In this document: piece by piece, positions 59,989-64,000 of the stretch
Layout of the letters: each line of letters begins with the position of its first letter
How positions within the stretch are numbered: position 1 is the stretch's first letter
Assembly (NCBI GenBank): GCA_947034885.2
Contig: OX344751.2
Coordinates: 40,453,082-40,517,081 of the forward strand
Direction of reading: 5' to 3'
Length of the DNA stretch: 64,000 nt
From: Thuidium tamariscinum
Lineage: Eukaryota > Streptophyta > Bryopsida > Hypnales > Thuidiaceae
Notes under the pieces: generated by a model
Database searches by the model: none
Told to the model about the DNA's origin: nothing
What the model saw: the letters and a program-made list of their open reading frames with translations, nothing else
Made by a program: the position numbers and the translations under genes

Positions 59989-60740
59989 GGGTGATTGCAA
60001 GAAAGGGCTGTACTATTTGGCGTCACAATCCAAGTGACTTTCATGCCATTGGCTATAACTTTTGGGAAATTAAGTCAATGTACTTGAAATTTTTATTGAA
60101 GATGGCCAACTTGATAGTAAGGAAATTCATTATTTTTCAAAAATTTCCAAAAAACATTTTCTAATTAAATTTTAATTTACCTAATTTGTCACACTTTGCA
60201 ATATAGGGGTTTTTAGTACTGTGGAGTATCCAAAATTAATGACGTAGACTTGAAATTTGTATGGTCTATTTATACACTAAAGATTTATAAGTTGACCAAA
60301 AATATTTTAAAAAACCATTATTGTATGTCCTCTACATTGATGCAAAAAGGGGCCCCTTGGCCCTTGCGCATAGAATTCTGAACATCAAAAATGGTTTCAA
60401 AAATAATTCTCTTGAAGAAATGTAATCATTATTAGTCCTTCTCAAATTTCCAATTTTTACTTTTTTTTTAAATGTCTTTTTCCTATTTTTTATAAATTAT
60501 TACAAAAAAAAATGCAAAAGTGCTCATCTTCATGATATTTTGCACTTGTCTAGTTCACCTACTTAGAAAATTTTCCTTCACTTTTCCTTCATAGGGTACC
60601 TTCTTCTTCAAGAAATATACATTGCGCATATTTTTCATTTTAAAAAAAAATTGTTTTTCTATTTTTAAAGTACTCCCGAAAAAAAATGAGTACTATTTCA
60701 AAACGAGACAAAAAATGGGAGGCCTTTCTTGCAACCACCC
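59989..60740. mobile_element. F1 MITE, complete copy (752 bp)
   Basis: GGGTGATTGCAAGAAAGGGC at the left, GGCCTTTCTTGCAACCACCC at the right, duplication AATG at 59985-59988 and 60741-60744. The normal ACACT after GCAAGAA is AGGGC here, on both ends, so this is a distinct subfamily with matched terminal change. Confidence 0.9.
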
Positions 60741-60744
60741 AATG

Positions 60745-61269
60745 TAACTATGTAAGCAAGTATGCAATGCAATATACTATTGTAAAATAATTTCTTCACA
60801 TTGTTTGAACTTTTAACTCCCGTCATGTCACTTGCAACCAATACAATTGTATACTTTGATGCCAAAGTCATAAGGACAATAAAATGGATACAGGATTACA
60901 AGCAATGCAAGGAAAGACAACATTGACTTAATGATATCATATTGTGAGAAGGTTTATAGCAATTCACTTGAGATAGAGAATGAATATATTATAGAAGAAA
61001 AAGCTCATTTTATCCTGTACTCTCTATTTTTAGGGAGTCACAAAAATCAAGCAAATATGATAAATTGACAATAAAAAAGAAACGAAAGTTGTGTTCTATA
61101 AAAGCAATACACCGTAGCAAAAGTCATTGCTTGAAGTTACAACCAAAACTCAAGTGCAACAAAAACTTGAAAGTTTATCATCTAACTCGGAGATTGAACA
61201 AACGACCAAGTAACAACCACTACATAAAGTTGTACTACATCTTGTTGTACTACATGTTGCAAGTGAAAG
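60745..61269. other. Intergenic sequence, nothing recognised
   Basis: AT-rich, with chance frames only. Confidence 0.45.
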
Positions 61270-62497
61270 CACATTGTCGGGTTGAGAGGAGTGCACTTGA
61301 GAAACACACAGGGTGTCTTGCTGCACGTTGTTGAGTATCAACAGGAATGTTTTGAAATTCAAATCTTCACTTGAATCTTCACTTGATCTTTCGTTGGCCT
61401 ATCCTGTGTGGATTCTAAAGGGCCAAAGGTAAAGGTATGTGATAAGAAATAAGTCCTCGAAAAGGTAAAATGAGACGGTTAGACTACGAGCTAAGCCGTT
61501 CAAATGATGGGCTCCTAAATTTCAAACCTACGATGATCAGGAAGAGCCTTTCACCAATGGAAACAACATAAAAGATTGACCATGTGGATGATTAATCCCA
61601 CTTTGTCACCACAAACAAGAAATTGAGCTAATAATTGTTATAAAAATGACTCCACAACCCACAACATGTTTTACAAAGTAGAAGAAGAATTTGCAACTAG
61701 CTTCCAAAATTGGCTGGCAATAACAAAATTTGAAAACAAGCCACAAGCCACAATACACTTGGATCTTCAATGCTCTTCAAATCTTCTCAATCTTAAAAAA
61801 AAAAGAATACAACCCCAAACTAACTACACTCTCTTCAAAATAGGAAGGCAATAGACCTTCCTTTGCTTCACTACCTATAACTTTTGTTATTCTTCTTCAA
61901 ATTGAGAGTTTGATAGACCTATAAAAAGCTAACAAGCTCTCCTATCTTCACTCAAAATTTCACTTGTAAACAATTCTCCAAACAAAAGTTACGACCTCTC
62001 AAAGTTTTGGCTTTTAAACAAAAATTTCAAATGAGGGCAACAGACCCTCTTCTACTCTCATGCCCACAACTTTTTAATAAATACTTCAAATATTGAGACA
62101 AATGATACCTCATAGAAATCTAAAAAAATTCTCTTTGTCTTCTCTAAATTTCATTATAAACAAAGAAACTGCCGGTCTTCTATGGTCGATCAAAATCTCA
62201 ACCCTCTCTCATGAAAGGCAACAGACTTAGCTTCACTCAAACAAGCACAATTCTTAGATCACAACTCCAAATCAAGCAGGAAAGAACAATTTGAAATCTC
62301 AATGTCAAGATACAATATTCCTCAAATTTTCATTTCAAAATCTTTCATATACAACTCACAATAGTCCTCCAAACATTCCGGGCCTCTCATAAACTCCCAA
62401 CATAATAATCAATCAAACCTTCAGGTTTTCTCCTAAACTCCCAACACCATAATAATGAGGAGGAGGAAGATGCCTACCAATCCTATATGAACCTAAG
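61270..62497. mobile_element. Inverted partial copy of the TG...CA element
   Basis: The reverse complement runs parallel to about 51.8-53.26 kb. Examples: CACATTGTCGGGTTGAGAGG against the complement of 53250-53270, GGTGTCTTGCTGCACGTTG, GACCATGTGGATGATTAATC against the GGCCCACATGGTCGATC region, and a block with the complement of TTTTGGAGGCTAGTTG. Divergence is considerable (roughly a quarter of bases by eye), so it is an older or different family member. Its outer terminus is not clearly preserved. Its continuation is cut by the F2 element at 62498. Confidence 0.65.
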
Positions 62498-63429
62498 TTA
62501 ACCCCTAAAGGACCAAGAGTCCCCTTGGGGGACTTTAAAAATTCGGGCAGGTATTTGTGACTTCAATTTTTAATGAATTTTCTTGAAATTTTCACATAAG
62601 ATAGAAAAACTAATTAGCTCTGTGGGAATATTATTTTTTTTTCAATTGGTGACCAAGAGCAAAAGTTATGCCATCTTAAACATAATTTCCATGTCGCCGG
62701 GCAGAAAAAAAAAATCTACAAAAACTTCAAAATTAAAAAATAAATTTTTTTTTCTTACAGATTTTATTTTTGTCTACAAGTGAAGCTTTGATTCATTCCA
62801 TTTGGATTAGTAATGTGAAAGTTATGAACAATCTTGTTTTTCGGGCAATTTAAGCATCTTCTTGAAAAAATAACTTATAGGATTCATTTGTGAATGCAAT
62901 TTTCACAATTTTTCAAAAAAAATTGTTGGACAAGGTTGATTTTGTTTGCTAAAACAATCTCACCATTGTGATTATTGTGTTTCAATTCCATCTATGAGAT
63001 ATTTGCAATTTAGTTTTCCTTTCAATCTTGGACCTACATCTACTTGACAATTTTTTAAAGAATGAAAAAAAAATCTTTATTTTTTGATTTTTTTTTCCTA
63101 AGCTCTTAGCTCAATTTCTCAATAGAAAAAAATTTAAATTCAAGGTCTGTAGTGCAAAAAAATTACATAAATGGAGGACAAAGTCATTTGAAGTTGCAAA
63201 CTAGAGTTTAAGAAAACTTTGTTTTCCAACTTTGAATGCTCATATCTTCCTATCTATACGGTCAAACTTCATGAAATTTTCACCACATGATCTTAGTTAA
63301 GTAAAGTACAAGATCCTATGGTTAGATTCTAAAAATTTAGTTTTTTTGTTTTTCATGGATGAATGGAGCAGAAATGGCAGTTTTGAGTGGTTTTGTGTTG
63401 AAAAATGGCCGTGGTCCTTTAGGGGTTAA
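62498..63429. mobile_element. F2 MITE, complete copy (TTAA target)
   Basis: TTAA (62498-62501) is followed by CCCCTAAAGGACCAAGAGTC. The right end GGCCGTGGTCCTTTAGGGG is followed by TTAA (63426-63429). The termini are 14-bp inverted repeats. TTAA duplication with CCC-starting ends is the pattern of piggyBac elements. About 924 bp inside, no transposase. Reference copy for the F2 remnants elsewhere in the window. Confidence 0.85.
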
Positions 63430-64000
63430 GTGAGAGATACCCAAATGAACCTCCAAACATCTAATGGCCAATGTAAAAGAACAAGAATATAAATTCAAGT
63501 TCATTCTCCAGAGCCAATGAAACTCAAAGGTCAAACTAGGAGATAAACTATTTATAACTCCTAATTTTATCTTCTAAAATTATAAATAGAATATAAAATT
63601 AAAACTAGATATCAAACTTCAACCAAACTAAATGGAGGTAAAAACTAAAGTCAAAGAAGAGTCCTAAGACTCTAAATCTCAAGACTCTTCTAGTTCAACA
63701 TTTTAGTGTTGAACTTCAAACCTAAAAATAGATTCTGGAACTTGAATTCTAAAATTTAATTTGAATAGAAAATACGTATACATTTTAAATAGTATACGCA
63801 TTTACATCATAACAACACTACATGAATTAGGTACATTTTTGGCAGAATTTTATGGTACTTTGAATGTCTTCTTTTGTATCCAAAGTTCATTAAGTACAAA
63901 GTGTATTTTTTTGGTTTCTTACTAGCCATTGAGTTTTATTATCGCACACTATACTCATCCACATCTATTCCAAAAATAATGGACAATATATGGTTAAGAT
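63430..64000. other. AT-rich sequence to window end
   Basis: May include more of the interrupted TG...CA-type copy, but I could not align it with confidence. No gene seen. Confidence 0.4.

Noticed and set aside
5786..60740. Recurring GCAAGAAACACT words considered as CRISPR-like or dispersed regulatory repeats
   Set aside because: They occur as inverted pairs 700-813 bp apart with target duplications, so they are transposon termini.
1..64000. tRNA, rRNA or snRNA genes
   Set aside because: I looked for GGTTCRA T-loop and conserved rRNA cores on both strands and found none with a foldable context.

Overview
This window looks like nuclear DNA of a land plant. It carries one multi-exon plant gene with canonical GT/AG introns of roughly 130 to 520 bases, set in about 55 kb of very AT-rich sequence made almost entirely of nested transposons. 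There are no operons, ribosome binding sites, rRNA, tRNA or CRISPR arrays that I can see. The short introns, GC-rich exons in an AT-rich background, and a full-size PDR-type ABCG transporter would fit a bryophyte (moss or liverwort), but I cannot fix the species from sequence alone.

The only intact host gene I can support is a full-length PDR/ABCG transporter on the plus strand (ATG 24310, stop 33083, 19 exons, about 1,524 residues). A TATA box at 23203 and a roughly 1 kb leader precede it. Downstream (about 33.8-34.8 kb) lies a decayed minus-strand gene that once encoded a secreted protein. Short exon-like remnants sit near 1.7 kb and 13.3-13.65 kb.

1-24 kb is a graveyard of MITE-like elements. 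Repeat family names used here are my own. F1 has termini GGGTNRTTGCAAGAAACAC, is 700-813 bp long and makes 4-bp target duplications. F2 has TTAA targets and termini CCCCTAAAGGACCA, so is piggyBac-like. F3 and F4 have TA targets and termini AGGTAGSY.... F5 has termini GCATTAG.... Single elements include a GC-rich non-autonomous hAT, a MULE-like MITE with a 10-bp duplication, and a broken HUH-endonuclease (Replitron-like) gene at 14.2-16.05 kb that was split by an F1 copy, itself split by an F5 copy.

35-46 kb holds a 6.23 kb non-autonomous CACTA element (36386-42615, TSD TTG) containing nested F1 and F2 copies and a degenerate tandem array. Two short CACTA foldback MITEs follow (44421-44640, TSD ACA; 45004-45156, TSD CTT).

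46.6-64 kb holds an F1 copy split by a 6.39 kb TG...CA element with a 5-bp duplication (46918-53305). That element has a TATA promoter, GC-rich minisatellites and an unrecognised 152-codon ORF, but no gag-pol. After it come a broken hAT transposase gene (55191-57927), another F1 copy, and an inverted partial copy of the TG...CA element that was itself hit by a complete F2 element (62498-63429). Apart from the transporter, almost every structure is a mobile element or its debris. The nesting, read from target-site duplications, gives a relative order of insertion.
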